From Macrotrachela quadricornifera (taxonomy: Eukaryota; Rotifera; Eurotatoria; Philodinida; Philodinidae), in assembly GCA_022393335.1 (NCBI GenBank), contig JAJEKB010020839.1, forward strand, positions 461,081 to 525,080: DNA of 64,000 bases, in the 5' to 3' direction. Positions 9,005 through 22,100 of this stretch are shown piece after piece (the first letter of the stretch is position 1; the number at the start of each line of letters is the position of its first letter). The notes beneath the pieces were generated by a model that saw only the letters and a list, made by a program, of their open reading frames with translations, was not told the DNA's origin and did not search any database. The position numbers and the translations under genes are program-made.

Positions 9005-11417
9005 TTACTTTTTCTTACTTTCTCTGTATTGTAAAAATATTTTTGTCCCATATGACATCATCATATATAATGAAATACAATAAAAAGTGAAAGAAGATCG
9101 TAATAATTACTTGCCTGTCTTTGTTTTTTCTATACTCTTCTCAAATAGATGAAACCAGCATTTTGAAGGGTGTGAATGAGTAAAAGATCATCACCTTCAT
9201 CCTCACTCCTCAAAATGTAAGTCCTTACGCATCTCGAACATTGTACATTGAAGAAAATCGTAGCAAATACGAGTATTTATTGCGATCCGAATCTGTAGGA
9301 AACGATCATTGAAGAATATCAAGAATAAGTATATGACTAATATGAAATGCTTAGTGAGAATATCTCACAAATGTTTTCCATGATTGTTACGCATTGAACT
9401 TGATCGAAAGAAAACGATCGATAAAAATTTAATACTAGAACAAATTATCTATGGTGATATCAACATCATTTTCAATAATGACAATGCCCAAAAACTTGTT
9501 CTACATATAAGAACTGATCGTAAAGATTAAGATGCATCTCGAGATTCTCATAATATTAGCATAAATTATCATTTTCTTGTTCGATTTTCGTTAATTGCTA
9601 TTGATATAGAACGCCAAAGAAAATGTGTCGTTCTGTAAGTAGGAGTAGACTTGCAGAAGATAATCGATCAATTGAATTTCACGTCTAACTGCCACATTTA
9701 TCCATAATTTCTCGAATCACTTCGAGTTGATAAATAGTCAGAGGAAGATAGATATTTTTTTCAGTTTATATAAAATTATATTATACATTATTCATCAAAC
9801 ACTATCGTTCGATCAGGATCTTTCTTCAAAGTATCATGCTTGAACGATTTTTATACTACGAAATATCTTTTTCAAAGCACCGATTCTTTTTCGAAAAATA
9901 CAATCAATCTGGTTCATAATCTAACTCATCAAATTATACACTGATTGCCAGAAATATTAAGGAACAATCAACAATTATCACTAGGTACAGATAATCTCCA
10001 CTGGATTAATATGCTAAATTACATCGCTTGGACTCAAAAGGTTAACTTATACTAATAAAATCGATTTCATCTGTCTTTTCGTTGCTCACAAAACGAAAAT
10101 TCAAATTTGTTTAACATGTGTAGTCTTATCATGCAGAATAATACTGGTGAGCAGCTACTAAACTGATAAGCTTTGATTTATTTTCAGATTTCAGATTTCG
10201 AGTTGTCAATTATCCAGATGACATGTAGATCAGTATGTATTCAAAAAAAAAGGAAAAATAATCACAGAGAAAACAACAAACAGTCATTTTTCAGTGATAT
10301 CTGAATTCTATACTTTCTCTTTTCGATTTGTTTGAACAAATACAAATATTATTTAATTGTTTTTTTTTAAAACAAAGTTTGATCGAGCGTGATTTGCTGA
10401 TCATGAAGAAGTAGTTTTTAGCTCTCCTAGATGCTTTCTTCAAGTCAAGACACGTGAAAAATTTGAAAAACGTTAGTTGTCCAACAACGAGGTTTTGGCT
10501 CAATATCTGTAAAAATACCTATGTTTCTGTTCTTGAAACTTTTAGAAAATATTATTTTCAGATTCAGCATTAAAATGATTACAGAAAAATATTATTTTCA
10601 TATTGGCACTTCGAATACCTTCCATTACAATACTGATAGGTCAATTTTGTAAACATACCTAGTTTTTCTGGGTAAGTGAGAGAGTCAAATGTTTTATGTC
10701 GTTTGATTCATCATATCAGCCCTCATAAAAGTTCCCATCGTTTTTATTTTGTTTCACTTTTTCGACCGACAAAAATTGCTTTTACTGGTACCAAAGAAAA
10801 AGCGGAGAGATCATTTTTACATAACATACGGATTTGTCACTTAAATCAAATGAAATTTTTTTTTCAATGATAAATCCTGATGTCAATTCGAATGAGTATG
10901 CTCTGGAAGCATACACAAAGTAAAAGATCTTGAAGAGGTTTCTGGAAAACTTTTTTCCATAATCAGTGTATGAGCATTTAGAAAGATTTGATTTTTATTT
11001 CTTTTGAATAAATTTTATTATGAGCTACACTTTTGATTAGATCACAGCCCAAAATATCATTGTGAACTTAACACAATTGAAGGTCTCTGGTATAGTCAAA
11101 AAGTATTTGTTCGTTCACGTACAAATCAAATCTTCGAAAAAATGATTAAATTAACATTCGAATCTCGTTCATTTTTTGTTGAGAAGAAGATTGTTTTAAA
11201 ATTGTTTCCTCATTTTTGACACTGAATTGATGCTTATTCTCAAGGTCAAACATACGCTGATCTATCACATCGCAGAATATCAAATGATTACATAGGTGAA
11301 GATTAACTGATTTTTTCAAAATTTTTGTTTTATGTATTTACACTCATATTGGAGAGGGGATACCCTGATGAAAGGGTACGGTATGGAAACGGTAGACGGA
11401 TTCAATCACCTGGGTTG
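9005..11417. other. Long intergenic region, no gene recognised
   Basis: AT-rich. It contains an imperfect hairpin at about 9160-9219 (CATTTTGA...TCAAAATG) and a block at about 9880-10010 that resembles 17860-17975 (both include TTGCCAGAAATATTAAGGAA). Small open frames here have no recognisable composition. Confidence 0.4.
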
Positions 11418-12307
11418 TTTCTGATGTATGCATGTATACGTATATACGAAATATATTTTTTCATTTCTATTCAATATTCTTCAGGTCTAGACTATTCATT
11501 TTCTCGATAGCAATGAATCTTTAAATTCATGATACGATTCCTGTCCAACTTTATTACTTTGAAAACGTAATAACAAGAATTTTCTCACTTGAAAACTTGA
11601 TGAAATGTATTATAGATGAAATAAGTTTAAATGGAATAGCTTCTATCAAATTGAATATGTAGTTAAACTGTAGTTCATGAGAAACAATGAAATAAAGTAG
11701 CATTCATTCATCTCTCCCTTTTATTTGCTTTGCTATTAGCAGCTAGCAAAACAACTAAAAACGAAAGAAAGATAGATAAAAAAAGTGACGAACCTTGGCA
11801 ACAAATAAGCCAGTATACGTTATTATTTTCTTAATAAAACTCCGGTTCATCACTAGCTTCAACAATTTCTGGAGTTTCTTCGCACAGTTTTTAGATTTGA
11901 ACATTATTAAAGTTAAATAGATAAGCACAAAATGTATGATGCATATGATTTTTATAATATAAAGACTTGTAATAATTATTTTTTCTATTTTTGTAAATAG
12001 TTGCTATTTCAAATTTAGATAAGCTTATTTGCTCTATTGTTTGAATGATCGTTTTCAACACTTTTTAAAGAGTTTTTATTCTACCAGGCTGTAGATGGTT
12101 GATGTTCAAAACAAAAGAGAGTCTTAAGAAAGAGTGAAAAAAATATAGTTATTGCGTTTTCAAAGTAACAAAGTTGGACGGAAATCTTATCATAAATTAA
12201 AAAAAAACTCATTGCTTTCGAGAAAATAAATAGTCTGGAGCTGAAGAATATTGAGTAGAAATGAAAAAATATACTTCGCATATACGTATGTATGCACACA
12301 TCAGAAA
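11418..12307. repeat. Inverted-repeat element, about 175-bp arms
   Basis: The left arm 11418-11590 and right arm 12128-12307 are reverse complements at roughly 80-85 percent by eye. Shared blocks are TTTCTGATGT.TGCAT, ACGTATAT.CGAA.TATATT, CAATATTCTTCAG and GTCCAACTTT.TTACTTTGAA. The spacer of about 540 bp has no recognisable transposase. The short open frame on each strand at the ends is the same arm sequence read twice. Confidence 0.75.
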
Positions 12308-13346
12308 GAAATATTATATCAAAATATAATTAAAATAATCTCACTATGTTGCGGCTGGGTCACAGAGCGGCATGAGAACGGCAAAAGTTTTAAAATGCTT
12401 CTTTAAATAGTAGCGTCGTGGGTTTTAAATAGCTGTGACTATTTGAATAGCTTGAAAAGCTGGTCCTCTGATAAAAAGATGCAATAGACGATACTACAAA
12501 ATGGCCTATGACTGATCTTCCATAATTTCTATAGTAAGAAAATTAAAAGCATACAAATGTACTTCACAAAAAAGAAAAATTAACTATGGACTTTCTTCGT
12601 GTAATGCCACATCCTATAATGGTTCTGTAATTCCATCAAAACAAAAGAGTTTTCGAACAAGTTTATTTTGTTTGGGTCAACAATGATTACTCTTCTCTAC
12701 CTATCTGCGAAGCCAAACATCGAGTAAATTTTTTTACGGACCACGAGAAAGAGTGTACTGGAAAGTACTGAACACAAAAGGAGTTCTCACTTGTTAAGGT
12801 TTTCCATGAAAATAAGAGGCAAACAAAAAAGTTCGTGTTGAAAAAATATCGAATTTGCAATATGTTCATATATTTCACGTCGTATAGTATTTGATTAGTT
12901 GTCTTGATTAAAGATCTGAAATTAAAGTTTAGGTAGTATTTTATAGAAAATTTCATGGCGCTTCTATTTAAAAAAAGGTTGTTTTGGGCGGAACTCAAAG
13001 AACAAGAGTTTTAAATATATGTTTTAATATTAAAAAGTTAATTATCCAGATCGAGACAGGACTTCTAGGACACCCTTTATATATATTTAATAGCTACTGA
13101 AAAGCTACTTATAACAAATAATTATGTGAATAATGCGTGTTGCAGATGCGCTACAGTTTAAATAGCTATAGGATTTAATTAAAAAGTGTCTCTTTTGAGA
13201 AACTACATGAATAATCATATGAAATAATTTTATATTAAATTTGTGCAGATTTATATAATACAAATTTGATGTTTGCTGTCACTACCAGTTGAAAATATCA
13301 TCTGTTACATTCGACTGAAGATTTTTTTTTAAGAAACAAATAGAAT
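12308..13346. other. Intergenic region upstream of the receptor gene
   Basis: No gene recognised. A 103-codon minus-strand open frame at 12687-12998 has no familiar motif, and I do not call it a gene. Confidence 0.4.
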
Positions 13347-14449
13347 ATGGTAGACATTGCACAATTACAGTATATTATACAGCAAGTGAATATCTACGTT
13401 GGTTTTTCTATCATTATATTGGGTGTGGTTGGTAATGCATTAAATGCTATAACTTTTGCTAGTCTCAAAACATTATTTACTCAAAATTCTTGTTCACTCT
13501 GTTTTATTGTTATGTCCTTAACCAATTTACTTCTCTTACTGATTGGTTTACTTCCAAGAGTCCTTGCAACTGGCTTTGGTATCGATTTAACAGTTAATTC
13601 TATTGTATTTTGCAAATTTCGAACCTTTTTTGCTTTTACTGTACCACATATTCCAATGGGTTTGACTTGTTTGGCTGGCATTATTCAGTTTCTCGTCACT
13701 TCTCGTCATGTGCACTATCGAAATAAAATAAATCTGCGATTTACTCGATATGCCATCTTACTTATAATATTCTTTTGGATCTGTCATGGCTTACCCTATG
13801 CAATTCTATATAATATCTATATATCACCAACTACGAATATGTCTGTTTGTATGTCAGTTAATCGAATTATGAATCTGTACACCTCATGGATGACATATAA
13901 TATATTGATCTTTGTAGTACCTATTTTAATCTTAAGTGTCTTTGGATATTTGACCTATAGAAACATCACATCATTAAAGCATGTCGCGTCAAATCAACAA
14001 AATAATGCAGGACAACGTATTCAGCGACAAATAACTGGAGTAAGTGAAATATTCGGACTTCTTTCATAATTTTTTCTTTGTTCTAATCAAAGTTGTTATT
14101 GGCGCAAATTGTTTTAATCATAATTGCTTCGACTCCATCGGGAATTTACAACATCTATGGAAACTTCACTTCATCTCAAGTCAAATCAGTTGAACAAAGA
14201 AATATCGAACAATTAACAAATACTCTACTTACATGTATATTCTATATAAATTTTGCTGGCAGGTAAGTCCATGATTCTGTGTAATTTGTTTTCAATTTCA
14301 TTATTTTTAATTTTCCCATTAGTTTTTATGTGTTTTTGTGCTTCTCAAAAGCATTTCGCATGCAACTAAAACTCACATTAACTGGTTTATGGACAGGACA
14401 CAATCGTGTTATACCTACTTCTGCAGCAGTGAACACACCTCATCCGTGA
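13347..14449 (+). CDS. Rhodopsin-like 7TM G-protein-coupled receptor, divergent
   Basis: Three exons, 13347-14039, 14093-14262 and 14323-14449, with GT-AG introns of 53 and 60 bp, give 329 residues. Seven hydrophobic segments are visible: about 19-44 (with GNALN, the TM1 Asn motif), 50-72, 90-118, 131-154, 176-205, then in exon 2 TGLLLAQIVLIIIASTPSGI as TM6, and TM7 spanning the second splice (LLTCIFYINFAGS/FYVFLC). The short tail carries Lys/Arg (SKAFRMQLKL). The DRY box at the end of TM3 is replaced by TSRHVHYR, and the TM7 NPxxY-like motif is altered (NFAGSFYVF). This is typical of lineage-expanded bdelloid family-A receptors. The ligand is unknown. The splice choice is well supported, since it joins TM6 and TM7 in frame and gives a complete receptor of normal length. 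Confidence 0.87.
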
Positions 14450-17374
14450 ATTTTAAATATTACAATATTTTATTCTATTATTCTCGCTATTGTTTTTTTG
14501 ATGTTGTATGCAGTAATTTAATTATATTATGCTACTTTAAAAATAAACTCATTACTATTGTGGAATTTGTCTCATTCTTGTATGTTCAATCTTGAATTCT
14601 TGAATCACATCGCGTGTTTCAATTTGGATTAGATTATGTTTAGTCAATTGTCAAAAGAGACTAGATGTAAATCAGAAGAGAAGGCTATAGTGTGCAATAG
14701 CCATAGTTTAAAACTAAAGACTAACGAGGAAACTTCCTCAGATGTTCAAGCTCGCTAGGTTCCATCTTTTGTCGTTAGGTAGACGTCAATGAAATATAAA
14801 TAACCTCAAGAGGATTCATGCACTCGTGTCTTTATTCCCGAGATATCGAATTTTCAATATGTATACGAAAAGGGACTGAAACGAAAATGATCGTTTTCGA
14901 AAAACAGTACAGTATAAGTATTCAGGTGGAAGTTTTTTAAAGCTTCGCGCACTGCCCGTGTAACTTGTTCTGAATTAAGAGTTAGACCATATCTGATATA
15001 AATAAAAAAATCACTAATTATAAAGAAAAAGAATTGGATTAAAATAAAACGACTCTTCACGAATTGATTTATTAGTTTTATACAAAATTATATTACAATA
15101 TGTTGATCAATGTAATATGAGAAATAAGTGAATTTATTATGTTACATAAAATAATTAAAACAAACGATATATTAAAAGAAAAAGTAATGTCAAGCAAAAT
15201 CTATACAAGGTATAAGAATTTATATTTATACATGACTGATTAGGTAGGATATTAATTTTCTTGAAACAAATTATTTAATGAAAATAATTGTATATCATAA
15301 TATAGTAAGAAAAAAATATTAATGTGAATACTAAATCATTTGTTTCAGTTTAAAATTGTTCGATTATTAATACAATGTTTTTTTTAATTTTTTTAAGCAA
15401 AAAAAATAGATATCCGATCTTATCGTTTCTTTATATATGTGTCTTTGTATAGGTATTTTACTAGGCATTCATTAATTTGTCTCTCTCTCTCTTCTTTTTA
15501 GAATAATGGATAAATATACTTTTAAAATTTCTACATCACTATAAGAGGTTATGGAAATCTATGACTAATTCTCAATCAAATAAAAACTGATATATATACT
15601 GAATAACAAACAATTAAATATATAAAAAGAGAATATTATGTTACCGATGATGTTCATCAACAGATCGATTATTTTTTGAGATTTAAGATGTTATTAAAAT
15701 TTTTCTCTAAAAAATGGAAGAAATATATTTGTTTTCTTTGCTGTTTTTTTAAACTTTTAGTATTCCTTTATTGACATCTTTGTTTCTTATAAATAAAATA
15801 ATATTACGCATTTGAGACAATTTAATATTCCTCTATTAAGTTCATTAATCAGCAAATGTGATACAATTTATAACAATGTTCAACGATTATTCTATGTAAT
15901 TTATAAGCTGGTTTTAGGAATAAAAAACTAGCAATAAAAATAAAATATAGATTGATATTTAAAAGGAAAATAATTCATTTTGTACAAGTAATATTAAAAA
16001 TACGTAAGGTAGTCGAACCACTAACCGGTTGTGGTATCAGATAAGAGAGTTGTTTCGATTATATCACAAATCTATGAATAAATTTTATTGTACAAATGAT
16101 CAGCTATATATAGGTGTCGAATAAGATTCACAAGAGCGGACTAGAAGAATTCATACGACATGATGGAAGAACACATGACGTCATGAGAGTGAGAGAACGA
16201 AAGAAGATATAGATGGAATATACATATATCGTGACATCACAATAATGATATAGAGAAAGAGAAAGAGGTGATGCATATATGATGTTGCCACTTAATAAAG
16301 TATTATACTGAGAATTGTCCGAAACCCTTCGTTAAGGAAATATGGAAACAAGCAGAGATATCAGCCTCAAATTGTACAAAATTGCTTGACGATCATCATT
16401 GACTTTCTCCTCATCCAATGTTATTAATTATATGACAGAAGAAGGTATCAATATAATGTCACATCTACCATATTCGTCAGTCATAATACTATGTAAGTTT
16501 TGGCTAACTAATTCTATCGAATGTAGTTTAAGTGGACAAACAAATGAAACATGATAAATACATGCGATTTTCAAGGTATCTAGAAATTTTGCCAAAAAAA
16601 CCTTCAATAGATAATCATGGCAACCTTTCTCAATAATCGATGAAATAAAATTAAAAATATTTTTGCATTTTTATTTTATGTTGCCAGAACTTTTGGTCAG
16701 ACCTAAGTAAACTGTCTCAAATGCCAAATCTAGTCTCCTTACTTCAAACACATTTTTTCATGTACACACAAACGTTCATGGTCAAAATCTCTAATCATTT
16801 CAATAAAAATTTCACACTACCAAACCTATCATAAATAAAAAATTTCGAAAAATGTAAGAAAGCCTCATCTTTAAGGCATCATGCCCACAACAAAACACCA
16901 AAACACGATTCCCTCACTTATTAAAAAAAGAACTTGATACAATAAAAGCATTTCTATACCAAATGTATCCTCAATCCACTCACGATACTTGGAAACACAT
17001 ATCTACCTATTCACAAAAAAACACTCACGTCGAAAAACCTAGCAGTTTCCACCGCAAAACGATGGCCATGTCCACCTTGCAGTACATGTTTAAGACTTCT
17101 ATGTCAAGATATGAACGCCTTGTCTATGATCTTCGGATGACTAGAACATAGTACATATCTATATAAGAGTAAAAGCAAACTAGCAATTCATTTAGCCGAG
17201 ATGAAATCGCCATAATGGCAAGCAGGACGACTCACTCTTACCCTACCCATCACTATTATAAAGTCATCTAACACTATTCATCGAAACACTTGTATCGACA
17301 AAACTACGAGTGAAATATGTTATTTATGATCTCAGAGTCATTAGAGTAGCTTGCCTCTATATTATCTGATTCAA
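14450..17374. other. Long intergenic region, no gene recognised
   Basis: Very AT-rich, with no convincing coding frame. At about 14720-14760 there is a short match to the outer end of the 3.1-4.0 kb palindrome. At 16020-16330 a moderately GC-richer stretch contains the near-palindrome ACCACTAACCGGTTGTGGT, but I could not define an LTR. Confidence 0.4.
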
Positions 17375-17420
17375 ACCGTCTGATGAGACCCTTGAGCAAA
17401 GTCGAAATCGCGACCACGGT
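17375..17420 (+). ncRNA. Type I hammerhead ribozyme, minimal stem III
   Basis: The core CTGATGA is at 17380-17386. Stem II is GAC (17387-17389) with GTC (17401-17403), and an intact GAAA is at 17404-17407. Stem I is ACCGT (17375-17379) with ACGGT (17416-17420), 5 bp with no mismatch. Stem III is a 2-bp stub. The base before the cleavage position reads ACC where ATC would pair better. Compared with the copy at 5621, stem I has changed on both sides (CCAC/GTGG versus ACCGT/ACGGT), so pairing is conserved while sequence is not. This is most likely the terminal region of a Penelope-like element; a CTTACCCTCACCCTCA tract follows, as after the first copy. Confidence 0.7.
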
Positions 17421-19171
17421 GTGCTTCTGTACCTTACCCTCACCCTCAAGATTTTCATTATAACTTTCGTTAGATGAGTAATCTTCCGACTCAAAACCAG
17501 ATTCTGAATTCGTTGTATCTTAGTCAATTTCTTTGTTAGATTCCTGATAGAACATAATGTCGCTCCGTGAATAATTGATATCAAAGAAATATAGAATATA
17601 TCGACATAAATCACGCTATTGTTTGAATAACAAGAGCAAAGCCAACATATATATATACCAATCGCAGGGAGAAGAATAATATAGTCGAATGTGGCAGAGA
17701 TGATAATTCATGACATCATTGTACAATAGCAGAAAGAAAAGGAAAAATAATATGTGTTACTCAGAAGCGAGCAACTGAGATATCTCTTTCATAAAAATGA
17801 CATTCTTGAGCTGTTTTCATAACACTAAACATTCTTAAATGATATAGTTCCTTTTCGAGAAGTCCCATCAACCTAATTCATATTCTACTGGATTAAATTA
17901 CATGATAATTGCCAGAAATATTAAGGAAGACTCACAATCATCACTAAATATACATAACCTTAACCATATAAATATCCTAAATGGAAATGTTCATGTAATT
18001 TATGTCATAAAATAATTCATAGGTCGTGTTTTTTAAAGTTATTCAGATCTCAAAATATGAGGACACGAATTCGGGTCGCCCGGACTGAAAGAGTTAAAAG
18101 CGATATCAAGTTTTTTGAAAAACCTACAGTCAGTTTTTCACTAAAAACACGGGTTTTGCATTACTTTTCAATTTTTGACATGAAGGATAAAGTTTATCTT
18201 GATATATTATACATATTTGAATTTAGCGCATTAAACTGCATCGAATCACGTAAAAAAATCAAACTGCTCGAATTTTGCGTTAGCTAGACCTTACTTACTA
18301 TCGATTTTTCACTTCTAATTTTTTTATCTTTTATTGTTTCCAATTTATTTCAGATATATCACAATTTACTTTGGAATATACAAACAATGCAATCATATCA
18401 ATTACCAAACCAACTTAAGGGCATACATAAAATTATTCTCATTAAAATTAGTTTTTAACGTAATCTTCCACATTTTTTTATTTAATTTTAATTTATATTT
18501 ATGAATTTTATGTAGATTTAAGCTGCATGATGATCGATTCTATAACAGGAGTCGAAATCTGGATAGTGATAGTTCCTTTGTATATTACTTATTCTCACCC
18601 TTAAGATATTTTCGCTATCTCTGGTATTGCCATGAAACGTTTTTTAACTGTTTGTGCTTACTTGTAACACAGATCCTTGGTGAATGTTTACATTTTTAAA
18701 AAAGTAACATGAAATGCGTCGGCGAATTCAATCTTGCATTCTATTTTATTCAATATTATACAGAACTTTTTTCAAAAATAAATTAATTAAAAACTTGTCT
18801 GAATCAATTGCTGAACAGCAATAGTTGGAATTAATACATTGATTTGCATCTAAAACTACAGATCAATGTGCTTTATGCTTTGTTATGCCTTTCAAAGATT
18901 TTCTTCTTCACTGTGATTCTGACATCAAATCTCATATGTGAAGCAGACTGAAAGTGCTGTTGTATACTCACACGCTCAATATCAGAGAAAAATGTTTATT
19001 TAAAATAGATGAAGCTTTGTATTAGTTTAAATAAACACACTGTACAAAAAAAAAACTTTCAGTCGCTTAGCAATTGCTTTCGAAACAGTCCTAAAAAAAA
19101 AACTTATCAAATTAATAAAGTAACGCTTAAGATCACAACTATACCTATGGCTCAGATTTCGATACATAATT
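17421..19171. other. Intergenic region, no gene recognised
   Basis: Contains the block 17860-17975 shared in diverged form with 9880-10010. Otherwise I see nothing with support. Confidence 0.4.
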
Positions 19172-22100
19172 CTAGCAGGTCTTTGAGATAATACCGATAT
19201 TGCCATATTCATCACTGTAAACAATATCCGATGAATTGTCGTTGTTGACGTCGCCGAAATTGACTGCAAGTGGGTGAGAGCGAAAACCACCTTGAAAAAC
19301 CATTTCACTCGCAAAACTTCCATTACCATAGCCTAGAAGAACGATAACACTATTACTGCCATAATTCGCGACTGCGAGATCTAATCGGCTATCGTTGTCG
19401 AAATCCAAAACAGAAACTGAATGTGGGCGAGATCCAGGACCAGTGAAATACGTTGTTTGACTTGAAAAAGTACCATTACCATTGCCAAGAAGAACACCGA
19501 CATTGTCAGTGTCAGTATTAGCAACGACAATATCTAAATGCGTGTCGTTATTAAAATCACCGATAGCGACTGAGGATGGATGAGAACCATTTCCAGTAAA
19601 ATATGTCGTTTGACTTGAAAAAGTACCATAACCAGATCCAAGAAGTATCATTACATTGTCAGTGCCATTATTGGCGACGGTTACATCTAATCGACCGTCA
19701 TTGTCGAAATCTCCTACAGCGATAAAGGTCGGCCGTGAAGTAGGTCCAGTTGAATACGCCGGTGCACTTAAAAAGCTTTTCCCACTATACCCAAGAAACA
19801 CGCCTGCATTGTTAGTGCCTTGATTGGCAACAGCGATATCCAGTCGACTATCGTTGTTGAAATCACCAACAACAACTGAATATGGAGAAGAACCACGACC
19901 AGTTGGATACGTTAATAGACTGAAAAAAGTGCCACAGTGACATCCGAGAAGAATTCCTATGTTGTTGGTCCCAGAATTTGGAACAACAATATCCAGTAGG
20001 CCATCATTATTGAAATCACCAACGGCAATAGAGTATGGCGCAGAACTATTGCCAGTTGAGTAGGTCATTTGATTTGAAAAAGTACCATTGCCATATCCCA
20101 GAAAAATACCTACATTGCTAACCTTATAATTACCAACGGCGATGTCCAATTGACCATCGTTGTTGATATCACCAACGGCGACCGACCATGGCCCGGAACC
20201 ACTGCCAGTTAAATAGATCATTGGGTTTGAGAAACTGCCATTGCCATAGCCAAGGAAAATATACATATTATCAGTCCAGTAATTGACGACAACGATATCC
20301 AATCGCCTGTCGTTATTGAAATCTCCAAAAGCGACTCCGCCCGGCGAAGAACCAAAGCCAGTTGAATATGTCCTTTGATTCGAAAATGTACCATTACCAT
20401 ATCCAAGAAAAACACCTACATTGAAAGTGTCATGATTGCTTACGGCAATGTCCAACCAACCATCATTGTCGACATCAGCAACGGCAATTGACCATGGGCG
20501 GGAGTTACTACCAGTTGAATAGATCATTTGGTTCGAAAAGTTACCATTACCATATCCAAGAAAAATACCCACATTGTGCGTATGAGAATTGGCGACAGCG
20601 ATATCCAACCAACTATCATTGTTGAAATCACCAACTGCAATCGCGCCTGGCGCAGAACCACTACCAGTTGGATAAGTCATTTGGATCGAAAATGTGCCAT
20701 TGCCATAGCCAAGAAAAACACCTACGTTCTCGGTTATACTATTAACAACAACAAAATCGAATCGACCATCGTTGTTGAAATCACCAATGGCGATCGACTG
20801 TGGACTAGACTCTGCGCCAGTTGAATATGGTGTCATAATTTTGAAAGGACCAACGTCATATCTCAAAAGTACACGTACACTGTCTGCCCCATAACTAGCG
20901 ACCACAATATCGAGATTATCATCACTGTTGAAGTCACCAATGGCAATCGATTGTGGGTTGGAATCAATGCCAGTCAAGTACATAGCTGGAGTGTCAAACG
21001 TACCATTTCCGTACCCGAAAAATACACCTATATTATCTCTGGCAGAATTCGCGACGGCAATGTCTAGTTGATTATCCTTGTTGAAATCTCCAATAGCAAC
21101 GGAGGTCGGAAAAAATAAAGAACTGTTTGAAAACACTGTTTGCATCTCAAAAATATCCTTCTGAGATCCAAAAAGTATATCAATATTGTTTGTGCCACCA
21201 TCGGCGACGATAACATCCACCCGACTGTCGTTATTCAAATCACCGAGGGCTATACCCATCGGATATGCAGAAGATCCCGTTGAACATATAGCCTCACGAA
21301 CGCCAATTGTCTTAACAACACCGAAAAGAACACCTACATTGCCGGCCCCGTAATTGGCGACGACGATGTCTAATTGTGTGTCATTATTAAAATCACCAAC
21401 AGCGACCGATTGTGGGTTAGAACCACTGGGAATTGGATAGGTTTGTTGGTCTGAAAAACTTCCAGTGCCATCACCAAGAAAAACACCTACATTATTAGTG
21501 TTGGAATTGCTGACTAAAATATCCAGGTAACCATCGTTGTTGGAATCTCCAATAGCGATCGACTGTGGATTAGAATTAGGATCAGTTGAATAGGTCATCT
21601 GGCTAGAAAAAGTGCCATTGTCGTATACAAGAAAAACACCCACACTGAAAAAATAGTAATTGGCGACGGCGATATCCAATTGACCATCGTTATTCAAATC
21701 ACCAATGGCGATGGAGCATGGTCCAGAGCCGCTGCCTGTTGAATGTGGTGTTTGATCTGAAAAAGTACCATTTCCATACCCCATATGAACTCTTACATTG
21801 TTACCTCCGAAATTGGCGACTGTGATGTCTAAGTGACCGTCGTTGTTGATATCACCAACAGCGACTGACCGTGGATTAGAACCACTCCCAGTTGAATAAG
21901 TGTGTTGACTTGAAAAAGTTCCAGCGCCATCGCTAAGAAAAATACCTACATTATTAGTCCCAGAATTGGCGACAGCGATGTCCAATTGACTGTCATTGTT
22001 GAAATCACCAACAGCAACCGACCATGGGTTAGAACCATCACCAGTTGAATAGATCTGTTGGCTTGAAAAAGTCCCAGTGCCATTACCAAGAAGAATATCT

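Noticed and set aside
11350..11395. A third full hammerhead: CTGATGA near 11355 with GGAAAC downstream and TACC/GGTA flanks
   Set aside because: No stem II can form between CTGATGA and the GAAA, so the match is to the core motif only.
16020..16330. Solo LTR beginning TGTGGTATCAG
   Set aside because: I could not find a matching second copy, a clear TG...CA boundary or a target duplication.
20528..20824. Plus-strand open frame antisense to the FG-GAP gene (also 22379-22678 and 23043-23282)
   Set aside because: These mirror the repeated codon pattern of the real minus-strand gene and have no start context or domain.
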